This document shows, piece after piece, positions 48,986-56,748 of a stretch of DNA of 64,000 nt (position 1 is its first letter; every line of letters begins with the position of its first letter). Source of the stretch: Pigmentiphaga litoralis (GTDB lineage: Bacteria > Pseudomonadota > Gammaproteobacteria > Burkholderiales > Burkholderiaceae_B); assembly GCF_014651835.1 (NCBI RefSeq), contig NZ_BMXQ01000001.1:62001-126000 (forward strand), written 5' to 3'. The translations under genes were made by a program, and so were the position numbers. The notes under the pieces were generated by a model. That model had not been told where the DNA came from, did not search any database, and worked only from the letters and a program-made list of their open reading frames with translations.

Positions 48986-49140
48986 TGCGGCCTTGGGGCC
49001 GCACCCTGCACGACTTCCCTGATCTTGATGTGACGGGAAGCCGGTAGCCGCAGGATCGGCAGCGAATGGCGAGTGTCTGCCACGCTTTCGGAGCAAGGAT
49101 CCGGTTTCGACCGGCCTGGAACGCCAAGGCTCCGACGAGG
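48986..49140 (+). promoter_or_regulatory. Expression platform between riboswitch and first gene
   Basis: The stretch has a stem TGCGGCC/GGCCGCA (48986-48992 with 48997-49003), a second arm pair CTTCCC/GGGAAG (49013-49018 with 49035-49040), and a nested structure next to the ribosome-binding site. In the last, TCGGAGC (49088-49094) pairs with GCTCCGA (49129-49135) around the hairpin CCGGT-TTCG-ACCGG (49101-49114). GAGG (49137-49140) follows at once. None has a T tract, so control of translation is more likely than transcription termination. Confidence 0.55.
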
Positions 49141-49146
49141 CACCCT

Positions 49147-50289
49147 GTGACACACGCCGACCCCGCCGCACCGGGCATTGCGCCCGACCTGCTTGCGGAT
49201 CTCCTTGCATTCATTGACACGCCGCAGACCGATGCCGCGTCGCAAACTGCCGCCTCCGCCGACCGTGACGACGCTGCCTTCAACGCATTGGCGCTGCGCC
49301 TGTTCGCCCATCAGTTCCAGCACAACGCCGCGTTTCGCCGGTACTGCCAGCAGCAGGGCAAGACCGCGCGCACCGTGCGCCACTGGCGCGACATTCCGGC
49401 GGTGCCGATCAATGCCTTCAAGGACCTGACGCTGAGCTGCGTGCCGCCCGAACACTGCGAACGCGTGTTCATGACCAGCGGCACGACGCGCGGCGATGTG
49501 AAGGGCCGTCATTACCATCCCCACTTGCAGGTGTACGACCTGTCGATGCGGCGGCATTTTGCCGAGCGCGTGATGCGGGGTGTGCCGCGCATGCGAATGG
49601 GCATCGTGTTCCCGACCGAGGCGATGATGCCCAACTCGTCGCTTGCGCATTACCTGGCGTTGGCCAAGGAGCATTTCGGGACGGACGACAGCGCCTATTT
49701 CATTGGCCCCGACGGCCTGGATGCCAACGCGCTGCGCGACACCTTGCTGGACGTGGTGAAGCAGGGCGAGCCGTATGCCTTGCTGGGCGCGAGCTACAGC
49801 CTGGTGCATGCCATGGACGCGTTGCGCGAGCAGGGCGTTGCGGTCAAGTTGCCGCCGGGCAGCCGGTTGTTCGACACGGGGGGCTTCAAGGGCCAGTCGC
49901 GCGAATTGGCGATGGATGACTTCTACAAGCAGTTGTCGGAGATGTTTGGGGTACCGGCCGAGTGGTGCATCAACATGTACGGCATGACGGAGCTGAGCAC
50001 GCAGTTCTATGACGATGGCAATGCCACATTGCCGGCGATCAAGTCCGGGCCGCATTGGATCCGGTCGCGCACGGTGGACCCGATGACGGGGCAGGACGTG
50101 CCGAAGGGCGAGCGTGGCGTGTTGACGCATTGCGACCTGGCCAACTTCAATTCCGTCACGACGATTTTGACCGAAGACGTGGGCATTACCGTGGACGGCG
50201 GCTTTCTGCTCCTGGGCCGCGCGGAAGGCGCGCAGGCCAAGGGATGTTCCATGGCGGTGGATGCGTTTTTGCAGGCGGCTCGGGCATGA
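49147..50289 (+). CDS. LuxE-like acyl-protein synthetase/carboxylate-activating enzyme
   Basis: A 380-residue member of the LuxE acyl-protein synthetase family, related to adenylate-forming ligases. TSGTTRG (110-116) is the ATP-binding loop and YGMTE (278-282) a core motif. Cys367 in KGCSMAVD lies 13 residues from the end, matching the C-terminal cysteine that carries the acyl group in LuxE of luminous bacteria. It should activate a carboxylic acid as acyl-AMP and hold it as thioester. The start is GTG 49147 with GAGG six bases upstream; an ATG at 49066 would put the riboswitch platform inside the gene. Its acid substrate is unknown; the TPP riboswitch suggests a thiamine-related acid. Confidence 0.85.
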   Translation: MTHADPAAPGIAPDLLADLLAFIDTPQTDAASQTAASADRDDAAFNALALRLFAHQFQHNAAFRRYCQQQGKTARTVRHWRDIPAVPINAFKDLTLSCVPPEHCERVFMTSGTTRGDVKGRHYHPHLQVYDLSMRRHFAERVMRGVPRMRMGIVFPTEAMMPNSSLAHYLALAKEHFGTDDSAYFIGPDGLDANALRDTLLDVVKQGEPYALLGASYSLVHAMDALREQGVAVKLPPGSRLFDTGGFKGQSRELAMDDFYKQLSEMFGVPAEWCINMYGMTELSTQFYDDGNATLPAIKSGPHWIRSRTVDPMTGQDVPKGERGVLTHCDLANFNSVTTILTEDVGITVDGGFLLLGRAEGAQAKGCSMAVDAFLQAARA

Positions 50290-50345
50290 GCACTACGGAC
50301 ATGAGCACTGCGGACATGAGCACCGCGGACATAAGCACCGCGGGC
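50286..50345 (+). repeat. Four tandem 15-bp repeats at the LuxC-like start
   Basis: ATGAGCAC[TC][AG]CGGAC is repeated three times, with a fourth copy beginning ATA. Each of the first three copies offers its own in-frame ATG, so repeat number may tune start-site use. Confidence 0.9.
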
Positions 50346-51845
50346 AACGCTGCGCGTCGTTCCGCACCCAATCGGTCTGCAACGCGCCCGCCGTTGACCG
50401 CGGTGGCCTGCCACGTGCCGGGTCTTGCTGCGGACGCGATGGCTTGGGAAACCTTGTCGTTCCAGGCGCACGGTGAACACGTCGAGCTGGCGGTGCCGCG
50501 GCTGACGCCCGAGCAGCTTGCAGCAGTAGCGGACCGCGTTGCCGTTTCTGCGCAGAACGTGCTGGCCTCGATGCCCGTGATGGATGTCGTGGATGCCATC
50601 GACCGCGCGGTGGCGCGACTGCTGGATGCCAGCAACGCCGATCGGCAGTTGCTGGAACAACTCCTTCCTGTCGTCACGGGCTTCGATCGCGAGATGGTGC
50701 GCTCGGGCCTGAACGCGGCGCTGAAGTCCTTCCGCCGTCCGCAGTTGATGCGCTTTTTGGTCGAAGATTTTGGCGATCCGGGTCTGCTCGATGACTTCCG
50801 GCCGCGTGTGAAGGGCGGCTGGACCAAGGCGTGCGGGCCGCGTCTGCTGGGCCATGTGTGGGCGGGCAATGTGCCGGCCTTGCCCTTGTGGAGCATGGTC
50901 GCGGGCTTGCTCGTCAAGGGCGGCAATGTGGGCAAGGTGTCGAGTGACGAGCCGCTGTTTGCCGGCGTGTTTGCCCGCGTGCTGGCCGAGGTCGAGCCAC
51001 GTCTGGCCAATGCCCTGGCCGTGCTGTGGTGGCCCGGCAGCGATAGCGCCATGGCGCAGGCGGTGTGCGGCAAGGTGGATGTGCTGATGGTGTACGGCGG
51101 TGATGCCGCGTTGGCCGCGTGGCAGCAGCATGTGCCGCCCGGTGTGCGCTTCCTGCCGCATGGCCACAAGATTAGCGCGGGGCTGGTGGCGGCGTCGGCG
51201 CTGGACGCGCGGCAGTCGCAAGCCACCGCGCGGCTGGCCGCGCTGGACATGGTGCGCTGGGATCAGCAGGGCTGCTATTCGCCGCAGGTGTTCTATGTCG
51301 AGCGCGGGGCGCAGGTGTCGCCGCGCGCGTTTGCGCACTTGGTGGCAGGCGAGCTGGCGGCGCAGCAGTACCGGTATGGCCGGCGCGGTTTGTCGTTGGA
51401 AGAGACGGCCGGCATGGCCTCGTGGCGGCAGCGGCTGGATTTCCAGGCGGTGCAGGATGAGCGCGTGTCGGTGATCGGGCCGGCGGACGCCCCGTGGAGC
51501 CTGGCCTTCCTGGACCTGCCGCAGCCCCCGCCGCCCAGCGCGCTCAATCGCAGCGCCTGCGTGGTCGCGGTCGATAGCCTGGATGACGTGGCGGCCTTGC
51601 TGGCGCGGCACCGCGCGCATCTGCAGACCGTGGGTGTGGCGGCAAGTCCGGAACGCCTGTTCCAGCTGGCGCCGCAGTTGGCGGCGGCCGGCGCCACGCG
51701 TATCTGCGGCTTGGGGTCGATGGCGACGCCCGAGGTGGGCTGGCATCACGACGGTCGTTTCAGTCTGCTGGATCTGGTGCGCATGGTCGACATCGAAGCG
51801 TCTGCCGAAACGCTTGCCGAGGCACACGCCTCGTACCGTAATTGA
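50286..51845 (+). CDS. LuxC-like acyl reductase (aldehyde-forming)
   Basis: A 519-residue protein of the LuxC acyl-CoA reductase family with an aldehyde-dehydrogenase-like fold. GNVPALPLWSMVAGLLVKGGNVGKVSS (194-220) is the family's nucleotide-binding region. Cys330 in QQGCYSPQVFYV is the expected catalytic cysteine that takes the acyl group before NADPH reduction to aldehyde. The ATG at 50286 overlaps the LuxE-like stop (ATGA). The N-terminus is four tandem Met-Ser-Thr-x-Asp repeats, probably recent; translation might start inside them. With the LuxE-like protein it forms a carboxylate-to-aldehyde module, without luciferase genes. Confidence 0.87.
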   Translation: MSTTDMSTADMSTADISTAGNAARRSAPNRSATRPPLTAVACHVPGLAADAMAWETLSFQAHGEHVELAVPRLTPEQLAAVADRVAVSAQNVLASMPVMDVVDAIDRAVARLLDASNADRQLLEQLLPVVTGFDREMVRSGLNAALKSFRRPQLMRFLVEDFGDPGLLDDFRPRVKGGWTKACGPRLLGHVWAGNVPALPLWSMVAGLLVKGGNVGKVSSDEPLFAGVFARVLAEVEPRLANALAVLWWPGSDSAMAQAVCGKVDVLMVYGGDAALAAWQQHVPPGVRFLPHGHKISAGLVAASALDARQSQATARLAALDMVRWDQQGCYSPQVFYVERGAQVSPRAFAHLVAGELAAQQYRYGRRGLSLEETAGMASWRQRLDFQAVQDERVSVIGPADAPWSLAFLDLPQPPPPSALNRSACVVAVDSLDDVAALLARHRAHLQTVGVAASPERLFQLAPQLAAAGATRICGLGSMATPEVGWHHDGRFSLLDLVRMVDIEASAETLAEAHASYRN

Positions 51846-51849
51846 TGCG

Positions 51850-52785
51850 ATGGCAGGCGATTTGAACAGCGACAGCAGCAGCGATCCGGTAAGCGGAGCG
51901 GCCACAGGCGCCGTGCCGGTAACGAACGTGAGCGGGCGGCGCCCTTTGGCCGAGCCGCGCGACGAGGTCAGTCAGGTAAGCACGCAAGGTGAGGTGTCGG
52001 ACTCCCGTGCCGACGCCTTCCTGCGCATGAACGATGTTCGCTTTTCTTACTCAGGGTCTTCGCACCCTGTGGTCGACCACATCAACATGGCACTGCCAGC
52101 CGGTGCGATCCATTGCCTGCTGGGTCGCAGTGGTTGCGGCAAGTCGACGCTGCTGAAGCTCGCAGCCGGCTTGCTGCACCCGGATGCCGGGACGATTTCC
52201 GTTGACGGCGAACCGGTACTTGAGCCGGACCTAGCGACCGGCTTTGTCTTCCAGTCCCCGACGCTGCTCGCGTGGCTGGACGTGCTCGACAACGTGTTGT
52301 TGCCAGTGTCTTTGCATCGCAAGCCGGGTGCCACGGACATTGCTGATGCCAAGACCTTGCTCGAGCAACTGGGCCTGAGTGACCTGCTGCATCGATTCCC
52401 CCATCAACTGTCCGGCGGGCAGCAGAGCCGGGTCGCGATTGCGCGGGCCTTGCTGCCGAAGCCTCGGCTGTTGCTGATGGATGAGCCCTTTGCTGCGCTG
52501 GACGCGTTGACGCGCGAGGCCCTGCAGGATGCCTTGCTGGCGGTATGCGCATCGCAAGGCGTGTCGGTGCTGTTCGTGACGCATGACATTGCCGAGGCCG
52601 TGTACCTGGGCGATCGCGTGATGGTGGTGGAGCAGGGCAGTCTGCGGTGCGATATCGCGGTCACCGTGGGCCGGCCGCGAACGTCTGGCGTGCGGCACAG
52701 GGCTGACTTCAATGCGGTCTGCATGCAATTGCGCGAAGTGATGGAAGCGGGTGAGCGCGCAGCCGTTCCGAGGATGGCCGGATGA
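51850..52785 (+). CDS. ABC transporter ATPase (NitT/TauT family)
   Basis: A 311-residue ATPase with Walker A GRSGCGKST, Q-loop FQSPTLLAW, signature LSGGQQSRVAIARAL, Walker B LLLMDEPFAALD and switch His in FVTHDIAEAV. The family imports sulfonates, nitrate, taurine, or thiamine pyrimidines (ThiZ). The TPP riboswitch upstream favours the last. A 60-residue, Ser/Asp/Val-rich N-terminal extension precedes the ABC domain; an alternative ATG at 52027 would remove it. It starts four bases after the LuxC-like stop and overlaps the permease by four bases. Confidence 0.88.
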   Translation: MAGDLNSDSSSDPVSGAATGAVPVTNVSGRRPLAEPRDEVSQVSTQGEVSDSRADAFLRMNDVRFSYSGSSHPVVDHINMALPAGAIHCLLGRSGCGKSTLLKLAAGLLHPDAGTISVDGEPVLEPDLATGFVFQSPTLLAWLDVLDNVLLPVSLHRKPGATDIADAKTLLEQLGLSDLLHRFPHQLSGGQQSRVAIARALLPKPRLLLMDEPFAALDALTREALQDALLAVCASQGVSVLFVTHDIAEAVYLGDRVMVVEQGSLRCDIAVTVGRPRTSGVRHRADFNAVCMQLREVMEAGERAAVPRMAG

Positions 52786-53633
52786 CCGGACAATCGAAGC
52801 GCGATGGGGCCCCGGTGGCGCCCGCGATCGCGCGTTCGCCTGCCAATCGCGACCGCGCTGCATGGACGGGGTCTCCCGGTCTGTGGTCGGCCGCACTACT
52901 GCTTGTCGCGCTTCTGTTGTGGCAAGGCGCGGTCACTGTCTTCGACTGGTCGCAGCTCGTCCTGCCATCCCCCGGCGTGGTCGCCGCGTCGCTGTATCGC
53001 GGTTTTGCTTCCGGCTACTTCTGGCCGCACATCTGGCAGACCACCGTAGAGGTCCTGCTGGGCCTCGCACTCGGTGGTGCGATCGGTTTTGCTTGCGGGC
53101 TGGCCTTGGGCGAATCGGCCTTCGTGCGTCGCGTGGTGATGCCCTATGTCGTCGCAAGCCAGGTCATGCCCAAGCTGGCCCTGGCGCCGCTGCTGACGGT
53201 GTGGCTCGGTTTCGGCACCTTGCCCATGGTCGTGATCACGGCCTTGGTGTGCTTCTTCCCTTTGTTGGAAAGCACGCTGACCGGCATTGGTCAGGCGGAC
53301 CCGGCACGGCTGGAACTGTTCCGCATGCTGGGCGCGTCGCGCTGGAAAACGCTGTGGCGGCTCAAGGTGCCGACCGGGCTGCCCGGCATTCTGGCCGGGC
53401 TGCGCATGGCGGTGGTGCTGGCGCTGGTGGGCGCGGTGGTGGGCGAGTTCATTGGCGGCAGCGTGGGCCTGGGGGCACTGATCATCGCAGCACAAGGGTC
53501 GATGGATACGCCCTTGATGTTCGCGGTGCTGGCGCTGATTACCGTGCAGGGATTGTTGCTGTATCACGGCGTGGTCTGGCTGCAGCAGTTTCTGCTGCGC
53601 CGTTATGTTGCCCCGTCCAGGTCGGAGAACTGA
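52782..53633 (+). CDS. ABC transporter permease (NitT/TauT family)
   Basis: A 283-residue inner-membrane permease with six helices. The binding-protein-dependent transport motif is at DPARLELFRMLGASRWKTLWRLKVPTGLPGILAGLR, which contacts the ATPase. It resembles SsuC/ThiX proteins. The ATG overlaps the ATPase stop, so ATPase and permease are coupled. With the binding protein downstream it forms a complete importer. Confidence 0.9.
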   Translation: MTGQSKRDGAPVAPAIARSPANRDRAAWTGSPGLWSAALLLVALLLWQGAVTVFDWSQLVLPSPGVVAASLYRGFASGYFWPHIWQTTVEVLLGLALGGAIGFACGLALGESAFVRRVVMPYVVASQVMPKLALAPLLTVWLGFGTLPMVVITALVCFFPLLESTLTGIGQADPARLELFRMLGASRWKTLWRLKVPTGLPGILAGLRMAVVLALVGAVVGEFIGGSVGLGALIIAAQGSMDTPLMFAVLALITVQGLLLYHGVVWLQQFLLRRYVAPSRSEN

Positions 53634-53674
53634 ACCGCAAGCCGAGCGGCAAGATACCGAACCGGGTCCGCCCC

Positions 53675-53719
53675 ACCGAACTCAGGTAAATCGAACTCAG
53701 GTAATCCGAAACCCGGGCA
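53675..53719 (+). repeat. 15-bp tandem repeats before the binding-protein gene
   Basis: ACCGAACTCAGGTAA is followed by ATCGAACTCAGGTAA and a diverged third unit. They lie in the 109-base gap between the permease and binding-protein genes, about 24 bases before the next start. Confidence 0.75.
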
Positions 53720-53742
53720 CCTGAATCCAAGGAAGTCGAACG

Positions 53743-54780
53743 ATGAGAAGAACATTCCTGCGCCGCACTGGCGCCCTGGCGGCAACTGCTGCATTGACGT
53801 CGGTCGTGGGCGCGCTGACGCTCACGCTCTGGCCGACGGCGGACGTGCACGCGCAGGCCAAACCCGCCGCCCTGCAGCCGTTCACGCTGGCCGGGTGGAG
53901 CAAGCCGATTACCGAGATCACGCACTTGCTGGTCGAGGAAGAGAAGGGCTTTTTCCGCGCCGAAGGGTTGGCGCTGAATTATCTGCCGGGCGCCGGCGGT
54001 GGCGATGCATTGCGCAATCTGTTGAGCGGTCAGGCCGACATCGCCTTCACCGATCCAGGTTCGTTTTTCGCAGCCTTGGACAAAGGCGAGAAGCTGCGCG
54101 CGGTGTACGACATCTATCCGCAAAACGTGTTCAACGTCGTGTCCTTGCCGGCAAGCAATATCCGCAAGCCGGCCGATCTGAAGGGCAAACGCGTGGGCGT
54201 CTACAGCCTGTCCAGCGGCACCCTGCAGAACCTGCAGATCCTGTTGCAGCAAGCGGGATTGAAGAAGGACGACGTGACCGTGGTGGTGACGGGCCTGCTG
54301 AATTTTGCGCCGTTGATCCAGGGGCAGGTGGACGCGACCGCCGCGACCGATACCGGTCTGGCGCTGGCGCGGCGGCGCGGGGTGCGGGATCCGCAGGTGA
54401 TTGAAGTCGGTGACTACCTGAATTATTCCAGCGACATTCTGGTGGTGCGTGAGTCGACCTATCAGCAGAACAAGGATGTGCTGCGTCGGTTCTTAGCGGG
54501 CTATCGCCGCAGTGCGCAGTGGATGATCGATCAGCCGGCAGAGGCCGCACAGTTGGCCGTAAAGCGCGCGATCGACGGGCAGGACCCGACACTGAATCGC
54601 GAGATCATTGACATCCGCAACCGATCCGCCGTGTCACCGCTGACCAAGGAACGTGGCCTGGGCACCTTGGATGAGAAGAGCCTGCAAGCAGCCGCCGACG
54701 CCTATCGCAAGCTGGGGTTGATCGAGCGCGACATCCGCATTCGCGACGTGATCGGTACCGACCTGCTGTCGGCACGGTGA
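53743..54780 (+). CDS. ABC transporter substrate-binding protein, NMT1/THI5-like
   Basis: A 345-residue periplasmic protein with a basic N-terminus, hydrophobic signal and cleavage near VHAQA. The NMT1/THI5-like fold is shown by ITHLLVEEEKGFFRAEGL, LLSGQADIAFTDPGSFFAA, LKGKRVGVYSLSSGT and AATDTGLALARRRG. The family includes ThiY, which binds formylaminopyrimidine, as well as taurine- and sulfonate-binding proteins. No Cys-rich THI5 motif is present. The TPP riboswitch at the head of the cluster suggests a thiamine-related ligand such as a pyrimidine or an oxidised derivative. A good AAGGAAG ribosome-binding site precedes the start. Confidence 0.88.
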   Translation: MRRTFLRRTGALAATAALTSVVGALTLTLWPTADVHAQAKPAALQPFTLAGWSKPITEITHLLVEEEKGFFRAEGLALNYLPGAGGGDALRNLLSGQADIAFTDPGSFFAALDKGEKLRAVYDIYPQNVFNVVSLPASNIRKPADLKGKRVGVYSLSSGTLQNLQILLQQAGLKKDDVTVVVTGLLNFAPLIQGQVDATAATDTGLALARRRGVRDPQVIEVGDYLNYSSDILVVRESTYQQNKDVLRRFLAGYRRSAQWMIDQPAEAAQLAVKRAIDGQDPTLNREIIDIRNRSAVSPLTKERGLGTLDEKSLQAAADAYRKLGLIERDIRIRDVIGTDLLSAR

Positions 54781-54837
54781 ACGCACCTTGAAGCATTCGC
54801 GACAAGCGCAATTCTTTCCGCACACAAAGGCCAACTG

Positions 54838-55605
54838 ATGGACTTCAAGAACAAGGTCGTACTGGTGACTGGCGCAAGTCGCGGCATTGGCGCCGCCATT
54901 GCTATGGCCTTTGCAAAAGAAGGGGCCGTTGTTGCGGTCAACTATCTGCAGAACGACGCTGCTGCGGACGCGACGGTGGACCGCTGCATTGCCGCCGGGG
55001 GGGATGCATGGGCCATCAAGGCGGACGTGACTGACGCGCAGGCCGTGCAGACCATGATCGACGAGGTGCTGCTGGAAGCCGGCAAGATAGATGTCGTCGT
55101 CAACAATGCGTTCCGCCCGTATCGCTTTGATCCGGACACCCGCCGCCGCTTTGCCGAGCTGGACTGGACGGCCTATCGCGAACAGTTCGACGGCGCCGTG
55201 CAGGGCGCGTGCAATGTCTGCCTTGCGGTGCTGCCGCACATGCGCGAGCGGGCCAGCGGCAGCATCGTCAATATCGCCAGCGACCTGATCGAACAGCCCG
55301 TGGTGCCGTACCACGACTACGCCACGGCCAAGGCCGCGTTGACGGGCTTCAGCCGGCATCTTGCCGCCGACCTGGGGCCGTCGAACATCCGCGTGAACTG
55401 CGTGGCGCCGGGCCTGGTGTGGCCCACCGATGCCAGCGCCGGCACCCGCGAATCGATCCGCGAGCAGATCGCGAGCCAGACGCCATTGCGCCGCATTGCC
55501 ACGCCCGACGACGTGACCGGACCCGTGCTGTTCCTGGCGTCGGACTGGAGCCGCTTCATGACCGGGCAGGTGCTGTTCGTGGACGGCGGCCTGGTCATGC
55601 GCTAG
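54838..55605 (+). CDS. SDR family oxidoreductase (FabG-like)
   Basis: A 255-residue classical short-chain dehydrogenase. The cofactor motif TGASRGIG is at 11-18, NNA at 89-91, and the catalytic Ser148, Tyr161 and Lys165 (YATAK) are intact. The residues after the second beta strand favour NADP(H), but this is not certain. It is annotated in relatives as a 3-oxoacyl-ACP reductase. As the last gene in the TPP-controlled cluster, 57 bases after the binding protein, it could reduce the aldehyde made by the LuxC-like enzyme to an alcohol. That role is inference. Confidence 0.88.
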   Translation: MDFKNKVVLVTGASRGIGAAIAMAFAKEGAVVAVNYLQNDAAADATVDRCIAAGGDAWAIKADVTDAQAVQTMIDEVLLEAGKIDVVVNNAFRPYRFDPDTRRRFAELDWTAYREQFDGAVQGACNVCLAVLPHMRERASGSIVNIASDLIEQPVVPYHDYATAKAALTGFSRHLAADLGPSNIRVNCVAPGLVWPTDASAGTRESIREQIASQTPLRRIATPDDVTGPVLFLASDWSRFMTGQVLFVDGGLVMR

Positions 55606-55693
55606 GCGCGAGCCCCGAGCGACGACACCAGAATCGACGACGCCCACCGCGGCATTACACCGGGCGGGCGTCTGGAAAAACAGGACCTTTCTT

Positions 55694-55716
55694 GCTGCCC
55701 GGTCAACAGGGGCAGC
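55694..55716. terminator. Hairpin between convergent SDR and LigI-like genes
   Basis: A perfect 7-bp stem GCTGCCC/GGGCAGC with a 9-base loop. It may stop transcription from either side, but has no proper T tract. Confidence 0.3.
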
Positions 55717-55768
55717 GCAGCGGACAACAAAAGCGGTGGCGGCGCACCCACCGCGCCGCCGGCATTCC

Positions 55769-56641
55769 TTACAGCGGATCGAACCCGTACAAGCGCTGCG
55801 GGTTATCCACCAGCAGCTTCTGGCGCAATTCCGGCGTGTCGCAGAAATCCAGCATCAGGTCGACCAGTTCACCGTCGTTCGGCATGTCTTTCGAGATGTT
55901 CGGATGCGGCCAGTCGGTGCCCCACAACACGCGGTCGGGCGCGGCTTCGATGAGCGCGCGGGCGAACGGCGCGGCATCGGCAAACGGGCGCTTGCCCACC
56001 GACACACGCTCGCCGCCGCACACCTTGACCCAGGCCAGCGGATTCTTCATCAGCTCGAGCAGGCTCTTGAACGGCGCCTGGTCCAGACCCTTGGCGGCCT
56101 GCACGCGGCCCATGTGGTCGATCACGAACGGCACGTTGATCGTGTTGATGCGATCGGTGTAGGTCAGGATGTCTTGCGCGTCCAGGTGCAGCACGACGTG
56201 CCAGCCCAGGGGCTTGAGCTTGCCGACGATCTTGTCGAACACGTCCAGGTCCGGGGCGCCGCCCAGGTGCTGCACGAAGTTGAAGCGCACGGCGCGGACG
56301 CCGCCGTCGTGCAGGGCCTGCAGTTCTTCGTCGGTGGTGTTGCCATCGACAATGGCCACGCCGCGGTAGCGGCCGCCGCTGCGAGCGATCGCGTCGAGCA
56401 TGGCAGTGTTGTCGGTGCCGTGGCAGCTGGCCTGCACGATCACGGCGCGCGACAGACCCAGGTAGTCATGCAGGGCCATCAGGCTTTCGAACGGCGCGTC
56501 GGGCGGCGTGTAGCTGCGGTCCTCGGCATACGGGAACACGGCGGCCGGGCCGAACACGTGGCAGTGGGCATCGCACGCGCCCGCGGGCAGGGCTTCGCGG
56601 GGCTTGACGGGATTGGGATCGGGAGCAGCGCAGGTCTTCAT
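55769..56641 (-). CDS. ligI: LigI-like amidohydrolase (2-pyrone-4,6-dicarboxylate lactonase family)
   Basis: A 290-residue TIM-barrel hydrolase. CDAHCHVFGP gives the HxH motif, VIDHMGR the barrel-strand His and LWGTDWPHPN the catalytic Asp, as in 2-pyrone-4,6-dicarboxylate lactonase of the protocatechuate 4,5-cleavage pathway. It opens a lactone ring in the cytoplasm. The start at 56641 begins the conserved part; an earlier ATG at 56689 adds 16 residues. Its neighbour LigK supports a dicarboxylate pathway, but the hydratase that should work between them is missing here. A sulfomuconolactone-type hydrolase is an alternative. Confidence 0.82.
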   Translation of the reverse strand: MKTCAAPDPNPVKPREALPAGACDAHCHVFGPAAVFPYAEDRSYTPPDAPFESLMALHDYLGLSRAVIVQASCHGTDNTAMLDAIARSGGRYRGVAIVDGNTTDEELQALHDGGVRAVRFNFVQHLGGAPDLDVFDKIVGKLKPLGWHVVLHLDAQDILTYTDRINTINVPFVIDHMGRVQAAKGLDQAPFKSLLELMKNPLAWVKVCGGERVSVGKRPFADAAPFARALIEAAPDRVLWGTDWPHPNISKDMPNDGELVDLMLDFCDTPELRQKLLVDNPQRLYGFDPL

Positions 56642-56719
56642 GATCAGGTCCGGATAAAAGGAATTCAGAATGCGGGGTGCCGTCGGCACGGACTGGCAGG
56701 CCGAGGTGGCCAGTCAGGA

Positions 56720-56743
56720 GGCGGGCGGCGCGTGCCGCCCGCC
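56720..56743 (-). terminator. Strong hairpin between ligK and ligI
   Basis: A 10-bp perfect stem (56720-56729 with 56734-56743), tetraloop, six bases after the ligK stop. Without a T tract it may protect the mRNA end or reduce read-through rather than terminate. Confidence 0.35.
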
Positions 56744-56748
56744 AGGCA

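Noticed and set aside
49147-51845. A bioluminescence operon
   Set aside because: No luxA, luxB or luxD is present; only the acid-reduction half resembles lux.
51850-54780. Naming the importer ssuABC (sulfonate uptake)
   Set aside because: The family match alone allows it, but no sulfonatase genes are present and the TPP riboswitch upstream favours a thiamine-type ligand.
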